A stretch of DNA of 30,436 nucleotides from JAJDGF01 sp031549325 (GTDB lineage Bacteria > Bacillota > Clostridia > Christensenellales > Aristaeellaceae), in the NCBI GenBank assembly GCA_031549325.1, contig JAVBQA010000022.1:1-30436 (forward strand), in the 5' to 3' direction. A program made the translations under genes and the position numbers. Positions within the stretch are counted from its first letter, which is position 1. The number at the start of each line of letters is the position of its first letter. The notes beneath the pieces are model-generated. The model saw only the letters and a program-made list of their open reading frames with translations. It was not told where the DNA came from and did no database searches. This document shows positions 1 through 7,955 of the stretch, one piece after another.

Positions 1-124
1 GGCTTTTGTGTGCATTGCATAAAAATTCAAATAAATGTCAAAACAGCCGAACCAACGGGCGTGAAGCTCTGTCTAACGGATGCATGGAGCAACGAAGTGG
101 CCACGGGCCAGCAAAGGACAAGGC

Positions 125-1522
125 ATGAACAAACGTCAAAACGGATACCCGCTGCCCAATCGGCGGCTGCTCATGGCCGGGCTGGCGCTGGCCGTGCTGG
201 TGACCGGCATCATCGTGGTGGTGCGGCTGGTCAGCCGCCCGGGAGCGGGCGGATCCGCCGGCGAACCGCGCGAGGCGCTGAGCGACCGCTCCCTCCTGGC
301 CACAAGGCCCATCGAAACCGCGCATTTCAGAACCACCCGGGGGCTGGACGACGGCGAGCTGCAGCGCATCGCCCGGTTCAAGACGCTGGTTCGCTCGGGC
401 GAACAACCGCCCCAGCCGCTTGCCACCAGCGCCCAGCGGGGCGCGCTGTGGTATGACGAGGGCGCGCGCGTCTTGAACCTGCCCGACCAGCAGCAGATGA
501 CCGACGGCGAGCTGACTTCTTATCTCGCATTCACCGACGCGTTCGGCAAGCGCAGCGTCACCATCAGCGCGGTGGGCGACATTCTGCTGGGCGGCGACAA
601 GCGCCAGCAGGACACCCGGGAGACCGGCGCCGGCATGACCTCCTACGACTGGTTCGAGAAGCTCAAGAACGACAACGGCGGGCTGAAATACTTCCTGGCC
701 GACGTGGCGCCCATCTTCCAGGCGGACGACCTGACCATCTGCAACCTGGAGGGCACGCTGACCAACCAGACCAAAAACGGCGAAGGCCTTTGCTTCAGCG
801 CGCCGCCCAAATACGCCAAGGCGCTGAAGAACGCCGGAATCGACGCCTGCAACCTGGCCAACAACCACAGCGACGACTTCTTCCGGCTGGGACTGGAGGA
901 CACGCGGGATGCGCTGCGGCGGGCCGGAATCGCGCGCTTCCACACCGGATCGAACAACACCGCCGAGGTCACCACCGACAATCGCGTGCAGATCGGGCTG
1001 ATCAGCTCCACCATGCCGGTGAAGATGAAAGACCTGAAGCTCGGGATCGAGGGGCTGAGGGCCGGGGGCTGCGACATCGTGATCGCTTCATTTCACTGGA
1101 CGAACAGCCAGGAGCTCACAAACACGGTTTCCGCGGAGGAGCAGAGAATCGCCCGCGCCGCCATCGACTACGGCGCCGACCTGGTGCTGGGCCACCACAA
1201 GCACCTGCTGAGCGGACTTGAGAAGTACAACGGCAAGATGATCGTGTACGATCTGGGCAATTTTCTCAGCACAAACGTGCCGCTGGAGGCCCTCAAATAC
1301 ACCATGATCTACCAGCAGACCTTCAACGTGTTCGAGGACGGCGAGGCGGTGTTTTCCGGCTTCAAGATCATCCCCTGCCTGAACTCGGACGCGCTGGGCG
1401 ACGCGCCCAACAACGGCCGCGTGCATCCGGCCGACCCGGAATCCAGCAAGCGCATCGTGGAGCAGATCAAGCAGCAAACGCCCCAGCAGGAGCTGTGGCC
1501 ACTCATCGAGCAGGCGCTGTAG
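125..1522 (+). CDS. CapA-family metallophosphatase, membrane-anchored
   Basis: A 465-residue protein of the CapA/PgsA family, the calcineurin-like phosphatase fold linked to poly-gamma-glutamate or capsule export. A single hydrophobic segment at about residues 15-34 suggests an N-terminal anchor with the enzyme outside the cell. Metal-site motifs follow in the usual order: SAVGDILLGGD, then NLEGTLT, CNLANNHSDDF, IASFHW and LGHHKH. I chose the ATG at 125 because AAAGGA lies 7 nt upstream and the anchor then begins close to the terminus; the frame opens earlier, at 80, without a ribosome site. No pgsB or pgsC homologues are nearby, so the family's role in polyglutamate synthesis is not supported here and the substrate is unknown. 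A strong terminator follows directly. Confidence 0.85.
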   Translation: MNKRQNGYPLPNRRLLMAGLALAVLVTGIIVVVRLVSRPGAGGSAGEPREALSDRSLLATRPIETAHFRTTRGLDDGELQRIARFKTLVRSGEQPPQPLATSAQRGALWYDEGARVLNLPDQQQMTDGELTSYLAFTDAFGKRSVTISAVGDILLGGDKRQQDTRETGAGMTSYDWFEKLKNDNGGLKYFLADVAPIFQADDLTICNLEGTLTNQTKNGEGLCFSAPPKYAKALKNAGIDACNLANNHSDDFFRLGLEDTRDALRRAGIARFHTGSNNTAEVTTDNRVQIGLISSTMPVKMKDLKLGIEGLRAGGCDIVIASFHWTNSQELTNTVSAEEQRIARAAIDYGADLVLGHHKHLLSGLEKYNGKMIVYDLGNFLSTNVPLEALKYTMIYQQTFNVFEDGEAVFSGFKIIPCLNSDALGDAPNNGRVHPADPESSKRIVEQIKQQTPQQELWPLIEQAL

Positions 1523-1534
1523 CGCCGGCAACAC

Positions 1535-1564
1535 AAAAAGCTCTGGCGAATGCCAGAGCTTTTT
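1535..1564. terminator. Bidirectional terminator
   Basis: A 13-bp perfect stem (AAAAAGCTCTGGC and its complement) around a GAAT loop, with A's on one side and T's on the other. It lies between the convergent CapA-like and DUF4097 genes and can end both transcripts. Confidence 0.9.
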
Positions 1565-1569
1565 GTCAT

Positions 1570-2394
1570 CTACCGGCCAAACCGGATCCGCACATCCCCC
1601 ACGCCGCACGCGGCGCTGACGCTGTTTTCCGTCGCTGCCGACAGCGCCGGGTTCCACTCGGGCTGCACGCTGGTCTCCCCCACATCGGCGTGCGCATACA
1701 CCCGCTGGTAATCGGTCGCGTTCAGGCTGGTTTCCACCGACACCGAACCCACGCCCGTGCTGACGTCCGTGACGCCCCGCAGCGCGCCCTGCACGCTCAC
1801 CTCGCCGGTGCCGCTGCGCACGGTGAGCCCCCCCGTCGCAAGCCCCGCCAACGAAGCCTCGCCTACGCCGGTTTTTGCCTCCAGCGTCTGGGCTGTGACG
1901 TCGCGAATGCGCAGCGTGCCCGTGTTGCTGCCGGCCGTGACGCGCTCCGCGCGCAGTCCCTCCACGGACAGCGCGCCCACATCGACGTGCAAATCCGCGT
2001 CGGCAAGCTGCGTGCCGCGCGGCAGCGTGACGGTGACCCGGTTGCCGCTGAAGATGTGCACACCCATGGAGAATCGGAGCGCGCGGCTCTGCGCGCCGGT
2101 GTCGTACACCCGCAGCACGTCGCCATCAAGCTCGTACTTGGGCTCCTGACCATCCTGATACTCCGCCTCAATCCTGAACGCGTCGCCCTCCGTCACGCGC
2201 ACATCGGCCACCGAAGCGCGCAGCTCCAGCGCGGTAAAACGCAGCGGTTCGGTCACCAGCAGCCGCTTGACTTCGCGCTTGGCCACCTTGGCCCGCCCAT
2301 GCTCCCAATACACGTCGTTGTCGCCGCCCATGGCATAGCCAAGGCCCGCCATCAGCACGCCGGCGACCAGAAGCATCATCATCAATCGCTTCAT
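1570..2394 (-). CDS. DUF4097-family putative adhesin, exported
   Basis: A 274-residue protein whose N-terminus (MKRLMMMLLVAGVLMAGLGYA) is a signal or anchor segment. The rest is a run of repeated short beta strands with DVxVxTGxGxxxL-like patterns (for example around residues 130-240), typical of the DUF4097 beta-helix family. The function is not established; members are usually beside PadR and DUF1700 genes, as here, and are thought to act at the cell envelope. The start is fixed by AGGAGG 8 nt upstream. It lies 12 nt after the DUF1700 gene and is the last gene of the leftward padR operon. Confidence 0.8.
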   Translation of the reverse strand: MKRLMMMLLVAGVLMAGLGYAMGGDNDVYWEHGRAKVAKREVKRLLVTEPLRFTALELRASVADVRVTEGDAFRIEAEYQDGQEPKYELDGDVLRVYDTGAQSRALRFSMGVHIFSGNRVTVTLPRGTQLADADLHVDVGALSVEGLRAERVTAGSNTGTLRIRDVTAQTLEAKTGVGEASLAGLATGGLTVRSGTGEVSVQGALRGVTDVSTGVGSVSVETSLNATDYQRVYAHADVGETSVQPEWNPALSAATENSVSAACGVGDVRIRFGR

Positions 2395-2406
2395 CCAAAT
2401 CTCCTC

Positions 2407-3009
2407 CTAAACCGATCGGCGCAGCCGCCGCAGCTTTTTCATGATCCAGCCGCTGGCGGTGAAGATCCCGCGCAGGGCGCGCTGCATCACCTTGATGCAC
2501 GGCTGGAACACCAGCGCGCCCAGCGCCACGAACACCAGCCCGACGCCAAACATCCACAGCGCGGTCGGAACGTGAGACAAGCCCACCATCATGCCCGTCA
2601 GCGCGCCAAACCCGCCGCCCAGCAGCATCGCCACGCTCACCATCAGCGGCACCACCGCCAGCATGGCCAGCGACAGCAGCACCGTGAACGCCGCCGCCAG
2701 CAGGCTGACCAGCACCCCCAGCCCCGCCGCCAGCAGGCTGATCCAGATGGGTGAACCCAGCACGATCAGCACCCAGGTGAGCGGGCTTTTTTTGCCGCGC
2801 ACCTTGGGCAGCTTGATGGGCTGCGCTTCCCCCGCCAGCTGCTGAGCAAGCTTGGAGGGTGAACCCAGCTGCTCGATCACCTGCTGCTCGTTCCCCTCGC
2901 CCGCGTCGTCGAAATACTCCACATAGTAGCGCATGGCGCTGTCCCGCTCGTCTTGGGGCAGCGACTGCAGCCGCACGCCCAGCTCCGCCAAATACTCCGC
3001 CCTGGTCAT
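2407..3009 (-). CDS. DUF1700 (HAAS) membrane protein
   Basis: A 200-residue protein starting MTRAEYLAELG. The first 65 residues are a helical HAAS domain with the family signature around LPQDERDSAMRYYVEYFDDA. Two to three hydrophobic stretches follow (about 78-160), and the tail is basic. The ATG overlaps the padR stop codon as ATGA, which argues for translational coupling and decides this start over an upstream in-frame ATG at 3063 inside padR. DUF1700 proteins accompany PadR regulators and DUF4097 proteins in many Firmicutes and probably form an envelope-stress or membrane-associated module; the biochemical role is unknown. Confidence 0.85.
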   Translation of the reverse strand: MTRAEYLAELGVRLQSLPQDERDSAMRYYVEYFDDAGEGNEQQVIEQLGSPSKLAQQLAGEAQPIKLPKVRGKKSPLTWVLIVLGSPIWISLLAAGLGVLVSLLAAAFTVLLSLAMLAVVPLMVSVAMLLGGGFGALTGMMVGLSHVPTALWMFGVGLVFVALGALVFQPCIKVMQRALRGIFTASGWIMKKLRRLRRSV

Positions 3010-3323
3010 GGCTCCATCCCCCCAAAGAGCAAGTGCTCCACATTGTGCTTGAAGATCTGCCACTGGCGCTGGTCATGGGTCAGCTTCATCTCGCCCAGCT
3101 CCGTGATCTTATAATACCGCCGGTTCCGCCCTTGGTATGGCTGGTCATAGGTGCTCAAAAACCCGTCCTTCTGCAGCCGCCGCAGCACCGGATACAGCGT
3201 AGACTCGGACACGTCGGCCGCCTGCTTGATGTCCTGGGTCAGCTCGTAGCCATAGGTGTCGCCCCGCCCCAGCACCGCCAGCACGCACGCGTCCAGCAGC
3301 TGTGCGCTGATCGGAAAACTCAC
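3006..3323 (-). CDS. PadR-family transcriptional regulator
   Basis: A 105-residue winged-helix repressor of the short PadR type (subfamily-2 size). The helix-turn-helix is at about residues 8-50 (LLDACVLAVLGRGDTYGYEL, then ESTLYPVLRRLQKDG), and the wing carries the typical RRYYKIT motif. It is the first gene of a three-gene leftward operon with DUF1700 and DUF4097. A promoter with a palindrome laid over it lies 35-75 nt upstream, which suggests autorepression as in other PadR proteins. The inducer is unknown. Confidence 0.92.
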   Translation of the reverse strand: MSFPISAQLLDACVLAVLGRGDTYGYELTQDIKQAADVSESTLYPVLRRLQKDGFLSTYDQPYQGRNRRYYKITELGEMKLTHDQRQWQIFKHNVEHLLFGGMEP

Positions 3324-3356
3324 ATCCGTCCACCTCCCACGGAAAACAATATCGTT

Positions 3357-3396
3357 CGAATAATCATATTATATTTCGTATAATATTATTCGTCAA
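3357..3396 (-). promoter_or_regulatory. padR operon promoter with overlapping palindromic operator
   Basis: Reading leftward, a -35 box TTGACG (3391-3396), a 17-nt spacer and a perfect -10 box TATAAT (3368-3373) can be seen. An inverted repeat, CGAATAAT at 3357-3364 and ATTATTCG at 3385-3392, frames the promoter, with further partial symmetry (ATATTAT/ATAATAT) between the arms. A protein bound here would cover both boxes. PadR is the obvious candidate. Confidence 0.75.
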
Positions 3397-3407
3397 GTAA
3401 AGAATAG

Positions 3408-3437
3408 AAAAAGCGGCGGGGATTCCTCCCTGCCGCT
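3408..3437 (-). terminator. Terminator after the metallophosphoesterase gene
   Basis: In the leftward direction AGCGGC with GGG pairs with CCCC and GCCGCT and is followed by TTTTTC. It lies 52 nt past the stop codon of the phosphoesterase gene and just before the padR promoter. Confidence 0.75.
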
Positions 3438-3488
3438 CAACAACACAACGCCGCGCAACCACGCATTCGCGATCTGTTCAGTATCGCC

Positions 3489-4334
3489 CTAGATAACGCC
3501 CAGCTGCTTGGCCGCGGCCTCCCAGAAGCCATCCTCGACAAACTGATGCCTATCGGCCTGGGCCAGCCTATGCGCCAGCTCGAGGCACTCCACCATACGG
3601 TTCTGACCGGTTGCGATGGACAGCCGGACCAGCTTGGCCCACACCCCGGCCATCTTGGGCAGCTCGCTTGCATCCAGCCGCTGCAGCTCGGCCACGCGGT
3701 CGTAGTCCACGTTCAGCATCCGCGCGATCCAGCGCCCTTCCTCGCAGCGGACCAGCGCAAACTGGGCCTTGGTCATGCCCCGACTGTGGATGCCCATGGA
3801 GCCAGGGTTGATGAGCTGCTTGCCGCCCGACTCGTAGCGGAACTGCATGTGGCTGTGGGCGCTGAGGATTGTGCCCTCATCGATGGATTTGAGCAGGTTG
3901 TCGGCCTGCTCGGCGCCCGGGTAGATCAGCTCATTCAGCGAGTTTGGGGTGGCGTGGCAAATGCGAATGGGCGGGTGGCCGCTGATCTCCACGCGGTCGG
4001 TCTTGGGCATGGCGGCCAGCATCTGCAAATCCTCGGGCGTCAGGCGCTCATAGGTATAGAGCAGCGAACCCGTCTGGCTTGAGGGTTTCCAGTCGTCATT
4101 CGGGTTCTTGTGGTGCGCCAGCAGATACTCTTCGCGGTTGCCGCGCACAAACCAGCAGGGCGCCTGGTCGCGCAGCTTTCGAATCTGTTCCATGGTGGCG
4201 TGGGGGTCGGAACAGTCGGAGACCAGATCCCCCAAAAAAACATAACCCTCCGCGCCCAAGTGCCTGGCAAACGCCAGGCTGGCGGTAAACGCGCTCAGGT
4301 TGCTGTGGATGTCGCTGAAAACGGCAATCTTCAT
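3489..4334 (-). CDS. Metallophosphoesterase, YfcE/ApaH-like superfamily
   Basis: A 281-residue calcineurin-like phosphoesterase. The metal-binding motifs are in order: DIHSN near residue 8, GDLVSD near 35, GNREE near 65, CHATP near 125 and AHSHMQF near 160, which matches the compact MPE fold plus a C-terminal helical extension of about 90 residues. The substrate is not evident. I set the start at MKIAVFSDIHSN because the fold begins there and a promoter at 4377-4405 excludes the in-frame ATG at 4418; an ATG at 4349 is also possible. It is monocistronic, with its own terminator. Confidence 0.82.
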   Translation of the reverse strand: MKIAVFSDIHSNLSAFTASLAFARHLGAEGYVFLGDLVSDCSDPHATMEQIRKLRDQAPCWFVRGNREEYLLAHHKNPNDDWKPSSQTGSLLYTYERLTPEDLQMLAAMPKTDRVEISGHPPIRICHATPNSLNELIYPGAEQADNLLKSIDEGTILSAHSHMQFRYESGGKQLINPGSMGIHSRGMTKAQFALVRCEEGRWIARMLNVDYDRVAELQRLDASELPKMAGVWAKLVRLSIATGQNRMVECLELAHRLAQADRHQFVEDGFWEAAAKQLGVI

Positions 4335-4376
4335 GAACGAATAAACCATCACTTTCAGATCGGAAAACCGATCCCA

Positions 4377-4405
4377 ACTATAGGAAACATTTTTCTCCAA
4401 TACAA
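4377..4405 (-). promoter_or_regulatory. Promoter of the metallophosphoesterase gene
   Basis: Leftward -35 TTGTAT (4400-4405), 17-nt spacer, -10 TATAGT (4377-4382). Transcription would start near 4370, about 20-36 nt before the candidate start codons. Confidence 0.55.
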
Positions 4406-4485
4406 CCTCTGTTATCATAGACTTACTGCCCGGAGAAAGTCAATGAAGCCTGCGTAAAAAAAGAGAGATTTGTTGACAAAACAAG

Positions 4486-4509
4486 GGGAGAAGGCTGTCG
4501 CCTTCTCCC
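4486..4509 (-). terminator. Terminator-like hairpin after htrA-type gene
   Basis: A perfect 10-bp stem (GGGAGAAGGC / GCCTTCTCCC) with a four-base loop, 49 nt past the protease stop codon. On the leftward strand it is followed by CTTGTTTTG, a weak U tract. Confidence 0.65.
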
Positions 4510-4557
4510 AAAGCTTGCCGTTCGGCTTGCGTTGCCGCCTGCCGGTCTGAGGAAAAA

Positions 4558-5778
4558 CTAGTTCAGGATCTTCAGCGTCACGTTCAGCTTGACCTCCTCA
4601 TAGCCGCCCAGGTTCTGCTGGTTTCGGCCCTGACGACCGCTGTATCCGCCGAACGGGTTGTTGCCGAAGTAGCCGCCAAAAGGATCGGTGTAGTAGCCGC
4701 CGTTGTTGTCGCTGCCGTCCGCGCTGTCATTTTGTAGGCTCGGGTCGGTCGCCTGCAGCGCGGCCACGTTCTTGTACCGCACCACAGTCACCTCGACGGT
4801 GTCGCCCTCCTTGTGCTTGTCAAGCTCGCTGGTCAGCTCGCGCAGATCCTTCACGCGCACGCCGTTCACATGGGTGATGAAGTCGTAGGGCTGCATGCCC
4901 GCCTGCTGGGCGGGAGAATCCGCGTTCACCGTGTAGACGCACACGCTGGCCGGCGGGAAGTTATTCATGGGCTCATCCGGGCCCTGCCAGTTGGCGACCG
5001 TGACGCCCATGGCCGGGCGCAGCACCTTGCCGTGCTCAATCAGGTCCTTGGCGATGGCGTCCGCCGCCTCCACCGGGATCGCAAAGCCCAGGCCCTCGTA
5101 GCTGCCCGATGAATAGTAGCTGCCATACTTCAGGGTGTTGATGCCCACCAGCTTGCTGTTCACGTCGAACAGGCCGCCCCCCGAGTTGCCGCTGTTGATG
5201 GCGGCGTCGTGCTGGATGTAGTTGATCTTGTGGGTGGCATTGCGGCCGTCCACATCGCGCTCCAGGGCGGAAACCACGCCCGAGGTCACGGTGTTCGCCA
5301 GAATCGTGCCGCCCGGATTGCCGATGGCGATGACGGTGGACCCCACCGGCAGCGCGCTCGCCGCGCCGATTTTCACCGGCACCAGTTCCTCATTGGTCTC
5401 CACCTTCAGCACGGCCAGGTCGGTGGCCTCATCGGCGCCCACAAGCGTGGCAGCGACCTTCTCGCCCGAAGGCAGCATGACCTGGAAAGACGAACCGGAC
5501 TCCACCACGTGGTTGTTGGTCAGGATGTAGCCGCCTTCCCTGATGACGACGCCTGACCCCTGGCCGATCATGTCCTCCACCGTTTCGCCGGTGGCGCGGT
5601 TCCAGCGCTGGTCATTGGTGATCACACCCACCACGGATTTCTGCGTGTTCTGTGCGACGGCGATCGCCGGGTTGGTGTCCACGACCAGCGGCGCCTCAGC
5701 CGTGGCCGACATCAGCAGCGCAACCGTGAGAATCAACGACAGCGCCAGGCTACCCATGGCAATCATTCTGTTCTTCAT
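4558..5778 (-). CDS. HtrA/DegP-type serine protease with PDZ domain
   Basis: A 406-residue extracytoplasmic quality-control protease. An N-terminal hydrophobic segment (residues 5-27) serves as signal anchor. The trypsin-like domain carries the full catalytic triad: His90 in TNNHVV, Asp120 in TDLAVLK and Ser199 in GNSGGGLF. A PDZ domain follows at about 275-350. The C-terminus (about 345-396) is an unusual Asp/Asn/Gly/Tyr-rich linker inside or after the PDZ region, ending in a short hydrophobic strand. A strong GGAGGTGA site precedes the ATG. The neighbouring envelope genes fit a role in surface protein turnover, but no operon partner is present. Confidence 0.92.
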   Translation of the reverse strand: MKNRMIAMGSLALSLILTVALLMSATAEAPLVVDTNPAIAVAQNTQKSVVGVITNDQRWNRATGETVEDMIGQGSGVVIREGGYILTNNHVVESGSSFQVMLPSGEKVAATLVGADEATDLAVLKVETNEELVPVKIGAASALPVGSTVIAIGNPGGTILANTVTSGVVSALERDVDGRNATHKINYIQHDAAINSGNSGGGLFDVNSKLVGINTLKYGSYYSSGSYEGLGFAIPVEAADAIAKDLIEHGKVLRPAMGVTVANWQGPDEPMNNFPPASVCVYTVNADSPAQQAGMQPYDFITHVNGVRVKDLRELTSELDKHKEGDTVEVTVVRYKNVAALQATDPSLQNDSADGSDNNGGYYTDPFGGYFGNNPFGGYSGRQGRNQQNLGGYEEVKLNVTLKILN

Positions 5779-5899
5779 ATTCTAGGGTCACCTCCGTTTT
5801 CTTGTGAGCTAATCATAGCAAACGATTTTTGACAATTCATGAACGAACGGTGAACAGTGCCGGGGAAATCCATGTTTTTTCTGATCACAATATGGAAGC

Positions 5900-5929
5900 T
5901 TGACAAATCTTCCAATGGTTTGATATGAT
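5900..5929 (+). promoter_or_regulatory. Promoter of the ECF transporter operon
   Basis: TTGACA (5900-5905), an 18-nt spacer and TATGAT (5924-5929), with TTTGA just before the -10. Transcription should begin near 5936 and include a leader of about 115 nt. Confidence 0.7.
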
Positions 5930-5931
5930 AT

Positions 5932-6030
5932 CGTCTGATGGGCGGCACGAAGCCGCCGACGGATAACCCCTGTGTGAACGCCGTGAGCGCAGCCCTTTTG
6001 AAAAAGGGCGGTTTTCATGGCGCATTTTTT
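5932..6030 (+). promoter_or_regulatory. Structured leader with terminator (probable attenuator or riboswitch)
   Basis: The first part forms a tight stem-loop: CGTC/GACG outside and GGCGGC-ACGAA-GCCGCC inside (5932-5961). The second part is a composite terminator: CGCCGTGA (5979-5986) pairs with TCATGGCG (6015-6022) and encloses a GCCCTTT/AAAGGGC hairpin (5992-6009), followed directly by six T's (6025-6030). The ECF gene starts 20 nt later. A terminator between a promoter and its gene implies conditional readthrough. I could not match it by eye to TPP, preQ1, THF, FMN or cobalamin riboswitches, all of which control ECF genes. Confidence 0.6.
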
Positions 6031-6050
6031 ATGATGGGAGCTTTTTACCG

Positions 6051-6572
6051 ATGAAAATGAGTGTTCGCCAACTGGTTCTGGGCGCGCTGTTTCTGGCGCT
6101 GGCCCTGCTGCTGCCGTTCCTGACCGGACAGATTCAGCTGCTCGGCCAACAGATTTCTCCGATGCATCTGCCCGTGCTGCTGTGCGGGTTTGTGTGCGGC
6201 TGGCCCATCGGCGCGCTGGTGGGATTCATTGCGCCGCTGCTTCGAAGCGCCATGTTCGGCATGCCGCCCATGTTTCCGGTGGCGATCTCCATGGCGTTTG
6301 AGCTGTGCGCCTACGGATTGCTGACCGGGCTGCTGTACAAGCTGCTGCCCAAGACCATTCCTTATCTGTATCTGTCGCTGGTGCTGGCCATGCTGGGCGG
6401 CCGCCTGGTGATGGGCGTGGCCAACTGGCTGCTGCTGGGCGGCGCCTACACCTGGCCGATGTTCCTGTCCGCCGCGTTCGTCAAAGCCGTCATGGCCATC
6501 GTGATTCAGCTGGCGCTGGTGCCGCTGGTCGTGATGCTGCTCAAGCGCGCCAAGCTGATGCCCAATGAATAG
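6051..6572 (+). CDS. ECF transporter S component (substrate-binding membrane protein)
   Basis: A 173-residue, very hydrophobic protein with about six membrane segments and the small-residue-rich N-terminal helix (RQLVLGALFLALALLLPF) typical of ECF S components. It should capture a vitamin or related small molecule and work with a shared EcfA/A'/T energizing module encoded elsewhere. The substrate is not clear from sequence: it is not an obvious ThiT, RibU, QueT or BioY. GGGAG lies 10 nt before the ATG. The stop overlaps the next gene's start by 8 nt, so the downstream kinase is probably co-translated and may phosphorylate the imported compound. Expression is likely set by the leader terminator. 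Confidence 0.8.
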   Translation: MKMSVRQLVLGALFLALALLLPFLTGQIQLLGQQISPMHLPVLLCGFVCGWPIGALVGFIAPLLRSAMFGMPPMFPVAISMAFELCAYGLLTGLLYKLLPKTIPYLYLSLVLAMLGGRLVMGVANWLLLGGAYTWPMFLSAAFVKAVMAIVIQLALVPLVVMLLKRAKLMPNE

Positions 6573-7122
6573 CCTTCTCACGGAAGCCGTGCAACGGCTG
6601 CTCGAGAGGAAGCCGCGGGCAATTATGGCCATCGACGGCCCCTGCGGTTCGGGCAAGAGCACACTGGCGCGGGCGCTGGGCGGGCACTTCCACGCGCTGG
6701 TGCTGCACATGGACGACTTCTTTTTGCCCCCCGAACGCAAGACCCCTGAGCGGCTGAGTGAGCCGGGCGGCAACGTGGATTACGAGCGATTCCTGCGTGA
6801 AGTGCTGGAGCCCATCGTGCGCGAGGAGCCCTTCACCTACCGCCCCTACGATTGCCAGACGGGCCAGCTGGCCGACCCCATCTCCATCGAACCCGGGCGG
6901 CTGACCATCGTGGAGGGCGTCTACAGCCTGCATCCGTCGCTGCGCCCGGCCTACGACTTCAAGGTGTTTCTGGACATCGATCCGCAAACGCAGAGCGCGC
7001 GAATTCTACAGCGCAACGGCCCGGCGATGCACGGGCGCTTCCTGAACGAGTGGGTTCCGCTGGAAAACGCCTACTTTGACGCCCTGAGCGTCAAGGAAGC
7101 CTGCGACCTGGTGATTCTGTAA
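6565..7122 (+). CDS. Uridine kinase-like P-loop kinase
   Basis: A 185-residue single-domain kinase. The Walker A motif is DGPCGSGKST at about residues 24-33; MDDFF near 50 matches the acceptor-binding Asp motif of the uridine kinase/phosphoribulokinase family; the segment TIVEGVYSLHP near 112 is the strand seen in the same family. The substrate may be a nucleoside or a vitamin; the 8-nt overlap with the ECF S-component gene suggests trapping of the imported substrate by phosphorylation, which is inference. The length is slightly below the family's usual 200-230. A terminator follows 5 nt after the stop. Confidence 0.8.
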   Translation: MNSLLTEAVQRLLERKPRAIMAIDGPCGSGKSTLARALGGHFHALVLHMDDFFLPPERKTPERLSEPGGNVDYERFLREVLEPIVREEPFTYRPYDCQTGQLADPISIEPGRLTIVEGVYSLHPSLRPAYDFKVFLDIDPQTQSARILQRNGPAMHGRFLNEWVPLENAYFDALSVKEACDLVIL

Positions 7123-7127
7123 ATCCC

Positions 7128-7158
7128 AACCGGAGGGCCCAGCGCCCGCCGGTTTTTT
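7128..7158 (+). terminator. Terminator of the ECF/kinase operon
   Basis: Stem AACCGG/CCGGTT with an inner GGGC/GCCC pair, followed by a run of six T's. Confidence 0.85.
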
Positions 7159-7224
7159 GTGCAAATCTTCCATCTTTTTGTCGCGCCGGCACGGGGATAT
7201 ATCCATAAAAATGTGGCGGCGGGC

Positions 7225-7253
7225 TTGCGCGGGCGAAAGGCTTGTGCGATAAT
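7225..7253 (+). promoter_or_regulatory. Promoter of the Imm5-like gene
   Basis: TTGCGC (7225-7230), 17-nt spacer, GATAAT (7248-7253), 30 nt before the start codon. Confidence 0.6.
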
Positions 7254-7282
7254 GGGGATCACTTCAAACAGGAGGGCGTCCC

Positions 7283-7861
7283 ATGAGAAAGGTTCTGTTT
7301 TCCCGGGAGAGCGAATGCATTCAGCCGCTGCGCCGGCTGATCGAGCGCCAACAGCACAAGACGCTGTGCGTGTGGGCCCTCGACTGCGCCCAGCGGTACC
7401 TTTCGCTGTTTGAGGCGCGCGTGCCAGACGACCCGCGCCCCCGAGAGGCCCTTCAGGCTGGCGACGCCTGGATGCGCGGGCAGATCAAGATGCCCATGGC
7501 CCGACAGCTGATCCTGGCCGCCCACCGCGCCGCCACCGAGGCCGAGGCTCGGGGCGACCGGGTGGCCTGCGCCGCCGCCCGCGCCTTGGGCCACGCCGCC
7601 GCCACGGTCCACACGGAAACACACGCGCTGGGCCTGCCCTTTTACGGCCTCACCGCGCTGTGCCATCAGGATCCGGAGCACAGGGACGAAGCCGTGGCGA
7701 AGGAGCTGCAAAGGCTGTGCGAACGCCTCGAATACTGGGCGGCGCACATCGGGGAACTCCAGACCGCCTGGGCCCCCTTCCTGGAAAAAAACGCCCCCAA
7801 CAAGGAGGCGCTGCGGAGGGAAAAAGAGGCGCTGCGGAACGCCGCCCTCGCGCCGCGCTAA
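7283..7861 (+). CDS. Imm5-like putative immunity protein
   Basis: A 192-residue all-helical protein. The core (LCVWALDCAQRYLSLFEARVPDDPRPREAL, then an alanine-rich stretch with ARALGHAAATVHTETHA) matches the family usually annotated 'putative immunity protein' (Imm5-like). In polymorphic-toxin systems such proteins neutralise a cognate toxin, but no toxin or secretion gene is adjacent, so its role here is open. AGGAGG lies 8 nt upstream of the ATG. The C-terminal 25 residues are highly charged (KEALRREKEALRN). It is monocistronic, with its own promoter. No typical terminator follows; the repeat element at 7956-8114 comes next. Confidence 0.7.
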   Translation: MRKVLFSRESECIQPLRRLIERQQHKTLCVWALDCAQRYLSLFEARVPDDPRPREALQAGDAWMRGQIKMPMARQLILAAHRAATEAEARGDRVACAAARALGHAAATVHTETHALGLPFYGLTALCHQDPEHRDEAVAKELQRLCERLEYWAAHIGELQTAWAPFLEKNAPNKEALRREKEALRNAALAPR

Positions 7862-7955
7862 GGTCATGGTTCCCGAAACCCATCCCAAAAGATGATGCGG
7901 AGTTTGGCCTATCTGCAAAGCGCTGACGACGGGAACCGCGTTCGCCGAACTGTTT

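Noticed and set aside
38..943. Long open frame on the minus strand opposite the CapA-like gene
   Set aside because: It is antisense to a clear gene, lacks a ribosome site and has an Arg/Ala/Gly-rich translation typical of GC-rich shadow frames.
1495..2754. 419-codon plus-strand frame across the DUF4097 and DUF1700 genes
   Set aside because: The translation is His/Gln/Arg-rich and antisense to two recognisable genes with good starts.
5932..6030. ECF leader as a preQ1-II, THF, TPP or cobalamin riboswitch
   Set aside because: A GGATAACC stretch recalls preQ1-II RNA, but the surrounding pairing does not fit; none of the other consensus cores is present.
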